Assembly: GCF_036248275.1 (NCBI RefSeq)
Contig: NZ_CP109181.1
Span: 3,720,001-3,784,000, forward strand
Origin: Streptomyces sp. NBC_01716
GTDB lineage: Bacteria > Actinomycetota > Actinomycetes > Streptomycetales > Streptomycetaceae
DNA: 64,000 bases
Direction: 5' to 3'
Position 1 is the first letter of the stretch, and each line of letters opens with the position of its first letter. The position numbers were made by a program, and so were the translations under genes. Under the pieces are notes generated by a model. The model was not told the origin of the DNA. It ran no database searches and saw only the letters and a program-made list of their open reading frames with translations. Shown in pieces: positions 52,490 through 61,597 of this stretch.

Positions 52490-54898
52490 CTACGAAGCCA
52501 CCGCCGGATCCGGCGACTTGGTCGTCCCGTCCCCGGTTCCACCTCCGTCGTCGCCCCCGTCGTCGACGGTGACCGAGCGCCGCTTGGAGACGTACACCGC
52601 TCCGACGATCACGCCGATCGCGAGCACCGCCACCACCGCGCGTACCCCGGCGCTGGCGTCGTCCCCGTAACTGAACTGCACCACCGCCGGAGCGATCAGC
52701 AGCGCCACCAGGTTCATGACCTTCAGCAGCGGGTTTATCGCCGGTCCCGCCGTGTCCTTGAACGGGTCGCCGACCGTGTCGCCGATCACGGTCGCGGCGT
52801 GGGCGTCACTGCCCTTGCCGCCGTGGTGGCCGTCCTCGACGAGCTTCTTGGCGTTGTCCCACGCCCCGCCGGAGTTCGCGAGGAAGACGGCCATCAGCGT
52901 GCCGGTACCGATCGCGCCGGCCAGGAACGAGCCGAGCGCGCCGACTCCGAGCGAGAACCCGACCGCGATCGGGGTGAGTACGGCGAGCAGACCCGGCGTC
53001 GCCAGCTCCCGCAGCGCGTCCTTCGTACAGATGTCGACGACGCGCCCGTACTCCGGCTTCTCCGTGTAGTCCATGATCCCGGGGTGCTCGCGGAACTGCC
53101 GCCGCACCTCGTAGACCACCGAACCCGCCGACCGCGACACGGCGTTGATCGCGAGCCCCGAGAAGAGGAACACGACCGCCGCGCCGAGGATGAGTCCGAC
53201 CAGGTTGTTGGGCTGGGAGATGTCCAGACTGAGGCCCATCTCGCCGGCGTCTGCCCCCACGTCCGACACGGCCGTGGCGATGGCGTCGCGGTACGAGCCG
53301 AAGAGCGCGGCCGCCGCCAGTACGGCGGTCGCGATGGCGATGCCCTTGGTGATGGCTTTCGTGGTGTTGCCCACGGCGTCGAGGTCGGTGAGCACCTGCG
53401 CGCCCGCGCCCTCGACGTCCCCGGACATCTCGGCGATGCCCTGGGCGTTGTCGGAGACGGGACCGAAGGTGTCCATGGCGACGATGACGCCGACGGTGGT
53501 GAGCAGCCCCGTACCGGCCAGTGCCACCGCGAAAAGGGCGAGCATTATCGACGTACCACCGAGCAGGAACGCCCCGTACACACCGAGGCCGATCAGCAGC
53601 GCGGTGTAGACGGCGGACTCCAGGCCTATGGCCACACCGGCCAGAACGACGGTGGCCGGCCCGGTGAGCGCCGATTTGCCGATGTCGCGCACCGGGCGCC
53701 GGTTGGTCTCGGTGAAGTAGCCCGTGAGCTGCTGGATGAGCGCCGCGAGGACGATACCGATGGCGACGGCGACCAGGGCGAACGTCCTCGGGTCACCGGG
53801 GTGCGAGGTGATCTCATCGGCCGTCACACCGTCCAACTCCGCGTACGTGGACGGCAGATACGTGTATGCCGCCACGGCCACCAGAGCCAGCGAGATCACC
53901 GCGGAGATGAAGAACCCGCGGTTGATCGCGGTCATCCCACTGCGGTCGGAGGCCCGCGGCGCGACCGCGAAGATGCCGATCATCGCCGTGATGACGCCGA
54001 TCGCGGGGACGATCAGCGGGAAGCCGAGCCCGAAGTTGCCGAAGGCGGCCGTGCCGAGGATGAGCGCGGCGACGAGCGTCACGGCGTACGACTCGAAGAG
54101 GTCGGCCGCCATACCGGCGCAGTCGCCCACGTTGTCCCCGACGTTGTCGGCGATGGTCGCCGCGTTGCGCGGGTCGTCCTCGGGGATGCCCTGCTCGACC
54201 TTGCCGACGAGGTCGGCGCCGACGTCCGCGGCCTTGGTGAAGATGCCGCCGCCGACACGCATGAACATCGCGATCAGCGCGGCGCCGAGCCCGAAGCCCT
54301 CCAGCACCTTGGGCGCGTCCTCGGCGTACACGAGGACGACGCAGGAGGCGCCCAGCAGGCCGAGACCCACCGTGAACATGCCGACCACACCACCGGTGCG
54401 GAAAGCGATCTTCATTGCCTTGTGCGCGACGGCGGTCAGATCCTTTTCCGGTTCTCCCTCCGCCGGTGTCGCCTCTCGCGCAGCCGCGGCGACGCGCACA
54501 TTGCTGCGTACGGCGAGGCGCATGCCGAAGTATCCGGTGGCCGCCGAGAAAAGCGCACCCACCAGGAAGAACAGTGAACGTCCCGCGCGTTCCGACCAAC
54601 CGTCGGCCGGCAGCAACAACAGCAGGAAGAACACCACGACGGCGAAAACGCCGAGTGTGCGCAACTGCCGTGCCAGATAGGCATTCGCGCCTTCCTGTAC
54701 AGCCGCCGCGATCTCCTTCATGGAATCGGTGCCCTCGTCGGCCGCCAGCACCTGACGGACCAGCCGCTGGGCGACGAGCAGCGCCGCCAGCGCGATGACC
54801 GCGACGACGATCACGATCAGTCTGTTGCCGTCCGTGAGTATCGCGGCAGCGAGAGAAGTGGGGTGCTCGGACAGTTGTGGATCGATGTGCCCCGCCAT
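52490..54898 (-). CDS. hppA: K(+)-insensitive-type proton-translocating pyrophosphatase
   Basis: An 802-residue integral membrane pump that couples pyrophosphate hydrolysis to H+ export. About sixteen transmembrane segments are present. The active-site loop DVGADLVGKVEQGIPEDDPRN is split here as DVGADLVGK, then EDDPRN, and is followed by DNVGDNVGDCAGMAADLFES; the C-terminal loop is SDAHAATVIGDTVGDPFKDT. The residue after GNT in the helix marked AVGNTTKAITKGIAIATAV is the usual K+-dependence position; I read it as Ala-rich, so the K+ class is not certain. AAGGAGGACGA precedes ATG 54898. Confidence 0.95.
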   Translation of the reverse strand: MAGHIDPQLSEHPTSLAAAILTDGNRLIVIVVAVIALAALLVAQRLVRQVLAADEGTDSMKEIAAAVQEGANAYLARQLRTLGVFAVVVFFLLLLLPADGWSERAGRSLFFLVGALFSAATGYFGMRLAVRSNVRVAAAAREATPAEGEPEKDLTAVAHKAMKIAFRTGGVVGMFTVGLGLLGASCVVLVYAEDAPKVLEGFGLGAALIAMFMRVGGGIFTKAADVGADLVGKVEQGIPEDDPRNAATIADNVGDNVGDCAGMAADLFESYAVTLVAALILGTAAFGNFGLGFPLIVPAIGVITAMIGIFAVAPRASDRSGMTAINRGFFISAVISLALVAVAAYTYLPSTYAELDGVTADEITSHPGDPRTFALVAVAIGIVLAALIQQLTGYFTETNRRPVRDIGKSALTGPATVVLAGVAIGLESAVYTALLIGLGVYGAFLLGGTSIMLALFAVALAGTGLLTTVGVIVAMDTFGPVSDNAQGIAEMSGDVEGAGAQVLTDLDAVGNTTKAITKGIAIATAVLAAAALFGSYRDAIATAVSDVGADAGEMGLSLDISQPNNLVGLILGAAVVFLFSGLAINAVSRSAGSVVYEVRRQFREHPGIMDYTEKPEYGRVVDICTKDALRELATPGLLAVLTPIAVGFSLGVGALGSFLAGAIGTGTLMAVFLANSGGAWDNAKKLVEDGHHGGKGSDAHAATVIGDTVGDPFKDTAGPAINPLLKVMNLVALLIAPAVVQFSYGDDASAGVRAVVAVLAIGVIVGAVYVSKRRSVTVDDGGDDGGGTGDGTTKSPDPAVAS

Positions 54899-55203
54899 TC
54901 GTCCTCCTTGACGCTCAGCGCTCAAGATGGACGGATTGTAGGGAGCGGAAGCTGATCAAAACAGAGTGCGCCGCGTGTAATTGACCTTGACTTACGGTGT
55001 CGCGAATGGTCGGGCCTTGAAACGCACTCCGAAATGCGTAATGGGATAAGCGCATTGACCGGTGATCAATTTCCCCGGAGAAATAGAAAAGGCCCTGCTC
55101 AGCAGGGCCTCAAAGATATTGGATCACGCGCTTGCGGCCGCTCCGGCGGCGAGCCGCCCCGGACGGGCCGGCCGCCCGCCCCGGAGCGTACGCACACGCG
55201 TGT
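54899..55203. other. Intergenic region between hppA and the RsbW-like gene
   Basis: These 305 bases hold the hppA promoter region, which is noticeably AT-richer than its surroundings around 54950-55090, and a terminator at 55077-55110. I see no gene. No -35/-10 pair with standard spacing can be named with confidence. Confidence 0.6.
55077..55110 (-). terminator. Intrinsic terminator of the bldG operon
   Basis: On the minus strand AGGCCCTG and CAGGGCCT form an 8-bp stem with a 5-nt loop (extendable to 10 bp), followed by TTTTCTATTT. It lies 94 bp after the stop codon of the anti-sigma gene. Confidence 0.85.
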
Positions 55204-55668
55204 TCAGGGAAGCGCGACCGCCGAGGCGGTCGGCCAGCTCATCCGGATGACGCCGCCGTGATCGTCGGAGGTCACTTCCACGTCGTCGACGAGACCGCTG
55301 ATGACCGCGAGGCCCATCTCGTCCTCGCCGTCGCCGCTGTCGGCCTCGTAGAGATCGCCCGCGGGGACGGACCCGCGGGAGACCGGCACGTCCTCGGCCG
55401 CGGCGGCGGTACCCGGGGCGGGCACCCCGTCACCGACCTCGATGGAGAAGACCTTCTCCTCCTCGTTCAGCACGACGCGCACGGGCGCGGTCAGGCCGTA
55501 GGTGCGGTGCAGATTGACCGCGCGGCTGCACGCCTCACCGACGGCGAGCCTGACCTCGTCCAACACTGCTTCGTCGACACCGGCCCGGCGCGCCACGGCA
55601 GCCGCCACCAGACGGGCCGTCCTGACGTGCTCGGGCTGCGCGCTGAAGCGGAGTTCAACGGTGGCCAT
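55204..55668 (-). CDS. RsbW-like anti-sigma factor ATPase (BldG partner)
   Basis: A 154-residue HATPase_c protein. The N box is DEVRLAVGEACSRAVNLH and the later EMGLAVISGLVDDV corresponds to the G1/G2 region, both as in RsbW/SpoIIAB anti-sigma kinases. It lies directly downstream of bldG. In S. coelicolor the gene in this position (SCO3548, ApgA) encodes an anti-sigma factor bound by BldG. A Pro/Ala/Asp-rich insert around residues 80-110 is divergent and may weaken kinase activity. A terminator closes the two-gene operon. Confidence 0.9.
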   Translation of the reverse strand: MATVELRFSAQPEHVRTARLVAAAVARRAGVDEAVLDEVRLAVGEACSRAVNLHRTYGLTAPVRVVLNEEEKVFSIEVGDGVPAPGTAAAAEDVPVSRGSVPAGDLYEADSGDGEDEMGLAVISGLVDDVEVTSDDHGGVIRMSWPTASAVALP

Positions 55669-55773
55669 GCGATCCCCCTCAGACGTACGAGCGTGCGAAA
55701 ACTGGGGCGCGGGCGGCCCCGGGCATGACGCCCGGTGCCCCCTGCCCTTCCTTCCGAAAGTCTCCGGCCGGCC

Positions 55774-56127
55774 TCAGTCGGTGGCGGCGACGGCCTCGTC
55801 GACCGTGGTGTGAATGGGGAACACCTTGGTCAGGCCAGTGATCCGGAAGATCTTGAGAATGCGCTCCTGGTTGCAGACCAGACGCAGCGAGCCCTCGTGG
55901 GCACGCACACGCTTGAGTCCGCCCACGAGCACGCCGAGACCGGTCGAGTCGAGGAAGTCCACACCCTCCATGTCGACGACCAGGTGGTAGCTGCCGTCGT
56001 TCACCAACTCGACCAACTGCTCGCGCAGCTTGGGCGCGGTATACACATCAATCTCGCCACCGACCTCGACGACCGTACGGTCGCCACCGGGCCCGGACAC
56101 ATTGCGAGTCGACAGGGACAGGTCCAC
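55774..56127 (-). CDS. bldG: Anti-sigma factor antagonist BldG
   Basis: A 117-residue STAS-domain protein. It begins [20 protein letters not shown] (GTG start) and contains the phosphorylation site in [19 protein letters not shown], with the serine next to a threonine, as in SpoIIAA/RsbV. In streptomycetes BldG is required for aerial growth and antibiotic production; it is controlled by phosphorylation and sequesters anti-sigma factors. GTG 56127 is chosen because GGAGGA lies 5 nt upstream and the protein then matches the known BldG N-terminus. Divergent from the helicase gene, 80 bp apart. Confidence 0.96.
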   Translation of the reverse strand: MDLSLSTRNVSGPGGDRTVVEVGGEIDVYTAPKLREQLVELVNDGSYHLVVDMEGVDFLDSTGLGVLVGGLKRVRAHEGSLRLVCNQERILKIFRITGLTKVFPIHTTVDEAVAATD

Positions 56128-56207
56128 GGATCCTCCAGCACCTTGCAATCGAGCGGTCGCCCCTCGGGTCTCTCCCGACGGAGCCAGGGGGCGTATCGCC
56201 AGCCGCG

Positions 56208-58712
56208 ATGGCATTCAATCACTTACCGGCATCCATGCACGACGCCTTAGGACCATTGTCCGCCACGCCAGTGACACACTCGGTGCCGATGGCCACGAAT
56301 CACGGTCCTGGCAGGCCGCCCGAGAGCGGGGACTCCCGCCCTTCCCCCAGTACGGTCCTGGACCGGCTCACCGCGGGGCCGGGCCGTGCTGCGCGCATCA
56401 CCCATACGGAGCACTTGCCCCCGCGTGCGGGCCGCCATGCCGTCTGGCCCGACCGCATCCGGCCAGAAGTGATCAACGCCATTCAGCTGGCCGGGGTCGA
56501 CCACCCGTGGGCCCACCAGGCCACGGCCGCCGAGCACGCCCTGGACGGCGAATCCGTGGTGATCGCCACCGGCACGGCGTCGGGCAAGTCCCTCGCCTAC
56601 CTCGCGCCGGTGCTCACCGCGCTCCTGGACGGCTCCGAGGCACCGAACGGCCGGGGCACGACCGCCCTGTACCTCTCGCCGACGAAGGCGCTCGCGGCCG
56701 ACCAGCGCCGCGCGGTGAAGGCGCTCGCCGCACCACTCGGCAACGGCGTGCGCCCCGCCGTGTACGACGGCGACACGCCCGTCGAGGAGCGCGAATGGGT
56801 CCGCCAGTACGCCAACTACGTGCTCACCAACCCCGACATGCTGCACCGCGGGATACTCCCGGCGCACCCCCGCTGGTCCTCCTTCCTGCGCGCCCTGCGC
56901 TACGTCGTCATCGACGAGTGCCACACCTACCGCGGTGTCTTCGGCTCCCACGTCGCCCAGGTCCTGCGCCGGCTGCGGCGCGTCTGCGCCCGGTACGGCT
57001 CCGAACCCGTCTTCCTCCTCGCCTCGGCCACCGCCGCCGAGCCCGCGCGGGCCGCCGGGCGGCTCACCGGCCTGCCGGTCCAGGAGGTATCCGACGACGC
57101 CTCACCGCGCGGCGAGGCGGTCTTCGCCCTCTGGGAGCCGCCTCTCACCGAACTCCACGGCGAGAAGGGCGCGCCGGTCCGTCGTACCGCCACGGCCGAG
57201 ACGGCCGACCTCCTGACCGACCTGACCCTTCAGGGGGTCCGTTCGGTCGCTTTCGTACGGTCCCGGCGTGGCGCCGAACTCGTCTCCGTCATCGCCCAGG
57301 AACGCCTCGCCGAGGTCGACCACTCCCTCGTGAAACGCGTCGCCGCCTACCGGGGCGGCTATCTCGCCGAGGAACGCCGAGCCCTGGAACGCGCCATGCA
57401 CTCCGGCGAGCTTCTCGGCCTCGCCGCCACCACCGCCCTGGAGCTGGGCATCGACGTCTCCGGGCTCGACGCCGTGGTCATCGCCGGCTATCCGGGCACC
57501 CGCGCCTCCCTGTGGCAGCAGGCGGGCCGCGCCGGGCGGGCCGGGCGTGGCGCGCTGGCCATCCTGGTCGCCAGGGACGATCCGCTGGACACGTTCCTCG
57601 TCCACCACCCCGAGGCGCTGTTCCAGCAGCCCGTCGAGTCCACCGTGCTCGACCCGGACAACCCGTACGTCCTCGCCCCCCATCTGTGCGCCGCCGCGGC
57701 CGAACTGCCGCTCACCGAAGCCGATCTGGAACTCTTCGGCCCCGCCGTGCCCGAGCTTCTGCCACAGCTCGTCGAAGCCGGTCTGCTGCGGCGGCGCGCC
57801 ACCGGCTGGTACTGGACGCGCCGCGAGCGGGCCGCCGATCTCGCCGACATCCGGGGCGAGGGCGGCCGGCCGGTCCAGATCGTCGAGGCGGGCACCGGCA
57901 GGCTGCTGGGCACCGTCGACGAACCGGCCTCCCACACCGCCGTGCACGACGGCGCCGTCCATCTCCACCAGGGGCGCACCTATCTGGTGAAGCGGCTGGA
58001 CCTGGCGGACTCGGTCGCGCTCGTCGAGGAGGCCAGCCCCCCGTACTCCACGACCGCGCGCGACACCACCGCCATCTCCGTCCTCGAAACCGACACGGAG
58101 ATCCCGTGGGGCGGCGGGCGCCTCTGTTACGGCTCCGTCGAGGTCACCAACCAGGTCGTCTCCTTCCTCCGCCGCCGGCTCATCACCGGCGAGGTCCTGG
58201 GCGAGAGCAAGCTCGATCTGCCTCCCCGCACCCTGCGCACCCGGGCCGTCTGGTGGACGGTCACCGAGGACCAACTCGACGCCGCCCGGGTGAACCCGGA
58301 GCAGCTGGGCGGCGCCCTGCACGCCGCCGAACACGCGTCCATCGGAATGCTCCCCCTGTTCGCGACCTGCGACCGCCGGGACATCGGCGGCGTATCCGTA
58401 CCGCTCCACCCGGACACGCTGCTGCCGACGGTCTTCGTGTACGACGGCCACCCGGGTGGCGCGGGCTTCGCGGAACGCGCCTTCCACACGGCGCGCGAGT
58501 GGCTCACCGCCACCCGCGAGGCGATCGCCTCCTGCGAGTGCGAGGCGGGCTGCCCGTCCTGCATCCAGTCCCCGAAGTGCGGCAACGGCAACGAACCCCT
58601 GCACAAACGCGCGGCGGTACGACTCCTGACCGAACTCCTGCGCTCGGCACCGACATCGACGGACCTGCCGGCCCCACGGGAGGCCGAGGCCGGAGCCGAG
58701 GTCACGGGCTAG
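56208..58712 (+). CDS. DEAD/DEAH-box helicase with DUF1998 zinc domain
   Basis: An 834-residue superfamily 2 helicase (Hrq1/YprA type). Motif I is [10 protein letters not shown], motif II is VVIDECHTY, motif III SATA, and the C-terminal helicase half contains [13 protein letters not shown] and [12 protein letters not shown] as motif VI. The C-terminal DUF1998 holds a four-cysteine cluster ([10 protein letters not shown], then SPKCGNGN), an expected zinc or iron-sulfur site. DNA repair is the known role of related enzymes. ATG 56208 is supported by my memory of the same MAFNHLPA start in other streptomycetes. Its stop codon overlaps the stop of the convergent pilus gene. Confidence 0.93.
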   Translation: MAFNHLPASMHDALGPLSATPVTHSVPMATNHGPGRPPESGDSRPSPSTVLDRLTAGPGRAARITHTEHLPPRAGRHAVWPDRIRPEVINAIQLAGVDHPWAHQATAAEHALDGESVVIATGTASGKSLAYLAPVLTALLDGSEAPNGRGTTALYLSPTKALAADQRRAVKALAAPLGNGVRPAVYDGDTPVEEREWVRQYANYVLTNPDMLHRGILPAHPRWSSFLRALRYVVIDECHTYRGVFGSHVAQVLRRLRRVCARYGSEPVFLLASATAAEPARAAGRLTGLPVQEVSDDASPRGEAVFALWEPPLTELHGEKGAPVRRTATAETADLLTDLTLQGVRSVAFVRSRRGAELVSVIAQERLAEVDHSLVKRVAAYRGGYLAEERRALERAMHSGELLGLAATTALELGIDVSGLDAVVIAGYPGTRASLWQQAGRAGRAGRGALAILVARDDPLDTFLVHHPEALFQQPVESTVLDPDNPYVLAPHLCAAAAELPLTEADLELFGPAVPELLPQLVEAGLLRRRATGWYWTRRERAADLADIRGEGGRPVQIVEAGTGRLLGTVDEPASHTAVHDGAVHLHQGRTYLVKRLDLADSVALVEEASPPYSTTARDTTAISVLETDTEIPWGGGRLCYGSVEVTNQVVSFLRRRLITGEVLGESKLDLPPRTLRTRAVWWTVTEDQLDAARVNPEQLGGALHAAEHASIGMLPLFATCDRRDIGGVSVPLHPDTLLPTVFVYDGHPGGAGFAERAFHTAREWLTATREAIASCECEAGCPSCIQSPKCGNGNEPLHKRAAVRLLTELLRSAPTSTDLPAPREAEAGAEVTG

Positions 58713-59128
58713 GGCGGGCGCGCCGCGAGCCAGACGGGACTTTGCGGGCCCGCCCTAGGGCGGGGGGCCGGTCCCGGGGCAGGCGCGGGTGCCGTGGGTG
58801 CGTCCGGTGGGCCCGCGCGGGACCTGGCCGTCGGGGTGTACGGGCCGAAGCCCGCCCGCGCGGTCACGTCGGCGATCTCACCGGCCAGCGCGCACCGCAC
58901 CACCTCCGCGCCCTGCGCCCCCGCCACCTCGGCGGCCCGCGCGCAGGCCGCCTCCGCTCCCCGCAGCGCGTGTCCGGCCGCCGCCAGCGCCGCCAAGTCC
59001 GCCGCCGAGCCCGCGCGGTGTCTGGCCACAACCGCCTGCCCCATGGCGAGGATCACGGCGAACACCGCACACAGCGCGGTCGTGGCCATGGCGGCCCACA
59101 CCGTCGCCGACCCGCGATCCCGGCTCAT
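58709..59128 (-). CDS. Rv3654c-like TadE-family helicase-adjacent secretion protein
   Basis: A 139-residue protein beginning MSRDRGSATVWAAMATTALC, a TadE-like N-terminal helix with the GSATV motif, followed by AVILAMGQAVVARHRAGSAAD LAALA typical of the Rv3654c/TIGR03816 family of pilus-associated proteins. Its C-terminal 40 residues are Pro/Ala-rich. It overlaps the upstream TadE-like gene by ATGA and is the last gene of the Tad operon. The name of the family includes helicase only because such genes sit beside this helicase. Confidence 0.85.
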   Translation of the reverse strand: MSRDRGSATVWAAMATTALCAVFAVILAMGQAVVARHRAGSAADLAALAAAGHALRGAEAACARAAEVAGAQGAEVVRCALAGEIADVTARAGFGPYTPTARSRAGPPDAPTAPAPAPGPAPRPRAGPQSPVWLAARPP

Positions 59129-59529
59129 GGCACCACTCCGCCCGGCGTCGTGTCCTCGGCCGGTGCCACCGCTTCCGCGGCGAGCGTCAGCGCGATGCCG
59201 TGCGGCCCCGGGGTCGGGGCCTCCACCCGGACCCGCCACAGGTCGTCCGACCGCCCCAGCGTGACCCGGGCACCCTCCGGGGCGGCCGAGCGCGCGGCTT
59301 CCACCGCCGCTGCCCGGGGCTCGGACCGGGCCGCCGCCCGAGCCCCCGCCCTGGCGGCGTCCACGCACTGGATCTGCGCGGAGGCCGCCGTCAGGGCCCA
59401 CAGCAGCGCCGCGACGAACACCACCAGTGCCGGAACCGCAACGGCCGCCTCCGCCGTCACCGACCCCCGGTCACCGTTCGCCCCGGACGTCCGGGAGCCA
59501 CCGGCCCTCACGGACTCAGAACTTCGCAT
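59125..59529 (-). CDS. TadE-like pseudopilin protein
   Basis: A 134-residue protein with the TadE N-terminal segment DRGSVTAEAAVAVPALVVFVAALLW, where the first part (GSVTAEAAVA) is the conserved prepilin-like helix, then QIQCVDAARAGARAAAR. It is expected to be inserted in the membrane as a minor pilin. ATG 59529 overlaps the end of the DUF4244 gene by 14 bases; other starts at 59538 and 59577 are possible. Ribosome binding site weak, consistent with translational coupling. Confidence 0.85.
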   Translation of the reverse strand: MRSSESVRAGGSRTSGANGDRGSVTAEAAVAVPALVVFVAALLWALTAASAQIQCVDAARAGARAAARSEPRAAAVEAARSAAPEGARVTLGRSDDLWRVRVEAPTPGPHGIALTLAAEAVAPAEDTTPGGVVP

Positions 59530-59794
59530 CGAGGGCATTCCCGATGACCGATTCCAGAGCGCCGGCGACGGTCCCACTCGTGACCACCTTGTAGAGCACC
59601 GCGGCGAAGCCGCACGCGGCGAGAGTCCCCATCGCGTACTCGGCGCTCGCCATCCCCGCGTCCGCCCGCACGGCGGTACGGAACCGCGGCCCGCTGCCCA
59701 CCCGGAGCCTGCTCCGGCGCAGTCGGCTCACCCTGCTCGCCGCCTCCACCACACGCCACGCCCGCCGTCCCGGCAGTCCCACCCACATCTTCAT
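59516..59794 (-). CDS. DUF4244 Flp-pilin-like protein
   Basis: A 92-residue protein with an Arg-rich N-terminus, then DAGMASAEYAMGTLAACGFA and AVLYKVV, which fits a type IVb pilin: the G-M-A-S-AEYA segment would be the processing site and E5. The C-terminus is short. GGAGG precedes ATG 59794. It is the likely major fibre subunit of the Tad-like system, since no other small pilin is encoded in the operon. Confidence 0.85.
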   Translation of the reverse strand: MKMWVGLPGRRAWRVVEAASRVSRLRRSRLRVGSGPRFRTAVRADAGMASAEYAMGTLAACGFAAVLYKVVTSGTVAGALESVIGNALDAKF

Positions 59795-59840
59795 GTCAAC
59801 CTCCAGTTGGATCAGCTCAGTTGAAGTCGTTCGAATCGGC

Positions 59841-60641
59841 TCAGTTGCCGCGCAGCAGCCCGGTCGCCAGGCCGATCACCACCGGGGCCACTCCCACCGC
59901 CAGAAAGGCGGGCAGGAAGCACAGCCCCACCGGAGCGGTGATCAGCACCTGGGCCCGGCCCGCGCGGGCCGCGGCCTGCCGGGCGCGCTCCGCCCTGAGG
60001 TCGTCGGCCACCCGGGAGACCGCCTCCGCCGCCGGAGCCCCGGTGGACCCGGCCCGTTCCAGACAGCGGGCCAGCTCGGCGGCGCCCGGTATCTCGCCGA
60101 ACCGCCCCCACGTCCGGACCGGTTCGCCCCCGAGCCGCAGGGCCGCCGCCGTACTCACCAGCCGGTCGCCCAACGGCCCGCCCAGCGATTCCCCCACCGC
60201 CTCCGCCGCCTCGCGCGGACCGGCTCCGGCCGAGACACAGGCGGCCAGCAGATCGGCGGCGAGCGGCAATTGCCGCGCGGCCTCACCCAGATCGTCCGTC
60301 GCCGCGCCCGCGTCCGGCTTCCTGGTACGCAGCCATCGCCGGACGCCGTACGCCCCCGCGAGCCCCACCGCCAGCCCGGCCGGTCCGCCGATCAGGACCC
60401 AGCCGAGGCACAAGGCCCCCAGCGGCGGACCCGACCGCCGGAGCCACGCTCCGTACTCCGGCCGCGGGTCGCGCCTCGTCGGCGGCACCTCCATGGCCAG
60501 CAGCGCCGCCATCCGCCCGCGCGCGGCCCGTTCGCGCCGCCACGCCGACCACACGAGGACCACGGACACCACCGCCGCCAGCAACGAGGCGGTCACCCAC
60601 AGGCTGTGGACGAAGTCGCCTTCCACGAGCGGCCCGTTCAT
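59841..60641 (-). CDS. TadC-like type II secretion F-domain protein
   Basis: A 266-residue integral membrane protein of the T2SSF family. It opens with a hydrophobic helix (SLWVTASLLAAVVSVVLVW), has a cytosolic F domain (LPLAADLLAACVSAGAGPRE) and ends in transmembrane segments (QVLITAPVGLCFLPAFLAVG). Pairs with the TadB protein to form the platform of the pilus machine. ATG 60641 overlaps the stop of the tadB-like gene. Confidence 0.9.
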   Translation of the reverse strand: MNGPLVEGDFVHSLWVTASLLAAVVSVVLVWSAWRRERAARGRMAALLAMEVPPTRRDPRPEYGAWLRRSGPPLGALCLGWVLIGGPAGLAVGLAGAYGVRRWLRTRKPDAGAATDDLGEAARQLPLAADLLAACVSAGAGPREAAEAVGESLGGPLGDRLVSTAAALRLGGEPVRTWGRFGEIPGAAELARCLERAGSTGAPAAEAVSRVADDLRAERARQAAARAGRAQVLITAPVGLCFLPAFLAVGVAPVVIGLATGLLRGN

Positions 60642-61597
60642 GACGCACCCCCGCCCGCACTCCCACTCGCACTCGCGCCGGCGCTCCCGCCCCGCACGAT
60701 GCGCCCGGCCCACCAGAAACCCAACGCCTCCAGCAGCCCGCCCACCGCCAGACAGCCCAGACCGGCAGAGGTGTGCAGCAGCACGCCCATCGGGTCCGCG
60801 CCCATGGCCCAGCCCATCGCCAGGCCCACCACGGGCAGGAGCGCCAGCACCACGACCGTGGACCACGCGCCGGTCAACTGGGCCCGCATGGACTCCCGTT
60901 GGTCCCGCTGCGCCCGTAAAGCGGCACGCAGCCGGTCAAGTCCGGCGGCCAGTCCCGCGCCACCGTCCACCGCGACGCGCCAGCAGGCCGCGACCCCGAC
61001 GAGCCCTTCCGCACCCGGTTGACTGGCCGCCTTGCGCAGGGCCTCGGGGACATCGCCGCCGAAGCGGGCAGCCGCGACCACCAGGGCGAGTTCCGGACCG
61101 CTCAGGTCACCGCCGACGGTCCGGACCGCTGCCGTCAGCGCCTCCGCCGGCTGCGCTCCCGCCCTCAACTCCCCCACGAGCACGTCGCACAGGCCCCGCA
61201 CGGCCTCCTCGCGCCGCTCCGCACAGCGTCGCCTCTCCCCGGCCCGCAGCCGCCGCCCCACGAGCGGCACGGCCGCCGCGCCCGCGACCAGAGGCAGCAC
61301 CGACTCACCCCAGAGAGCGAGCGCCGCCGCGACGGGCACACAGAACCACTCCTTCCCCAGCCCGGCCAGCCGATCGCGGACGGCCTTCGCGGCGCGCTCC
61401 CAGGTCGGTGCCGCCTTCCACCTCACCGCCGGACCGGTCCCGTTCGCGCGCCCACCGCCGCCGGCAAGGCCGAACAGCGACTCCGCCCGCCGCGACGCCC
61501 GCCCCCGGTCCAGTTGCTCCCAGACCGCCAGCACCGCGCACAAGGCCGCACAGAGGACGGCCCACACCATGGCGGCCGGGAACGACGTAGCCGTCAC
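60638..61597 (-). CDS. TadB-like type II secretion F-domain protein
   Basis: A 319-residue integral membrane protein with the T2SSF pattern: FPAAMVWAVLCAALCAVLAV at the start, the F domain around GLCDVLVGELRAGAQPAEAL, and two helices near the C-terminus (TVVVLALLPVVGLAMGWAMG). Platform partner of the TadC-like protein. It overlaps the ATPase gene and the TadC-like gene by ATGA. Confidence 0.9.
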   Translation of the reverse strand: MTATSFPAAMVWAVLCAALCAVLAVWEQLDRGRASRRAESLFGLAGGGGRANGTGPAVRWKAAPTWERAAKAVRDRLAGLGKEWFCVPVAAALALWGESVLPLVAGAAAVPLVGRRLRAGERRRCAERREEAVRGLCDVLVGELRAGAQPAEALTAAVRTVGGDLSGPELALVVAAARFGGDVPEALRKAASQPGAEGLVGVAACWRVAVDGGAGLAAGLDRLRAALRAQRDQRESMRAQLTGAWSTVVVLALLPVVGLAMGWAMGADPMGVLLHTSAGLGCLAVGGLLEALGFWWAGRIVRGGSAGASASGSAGGGAS

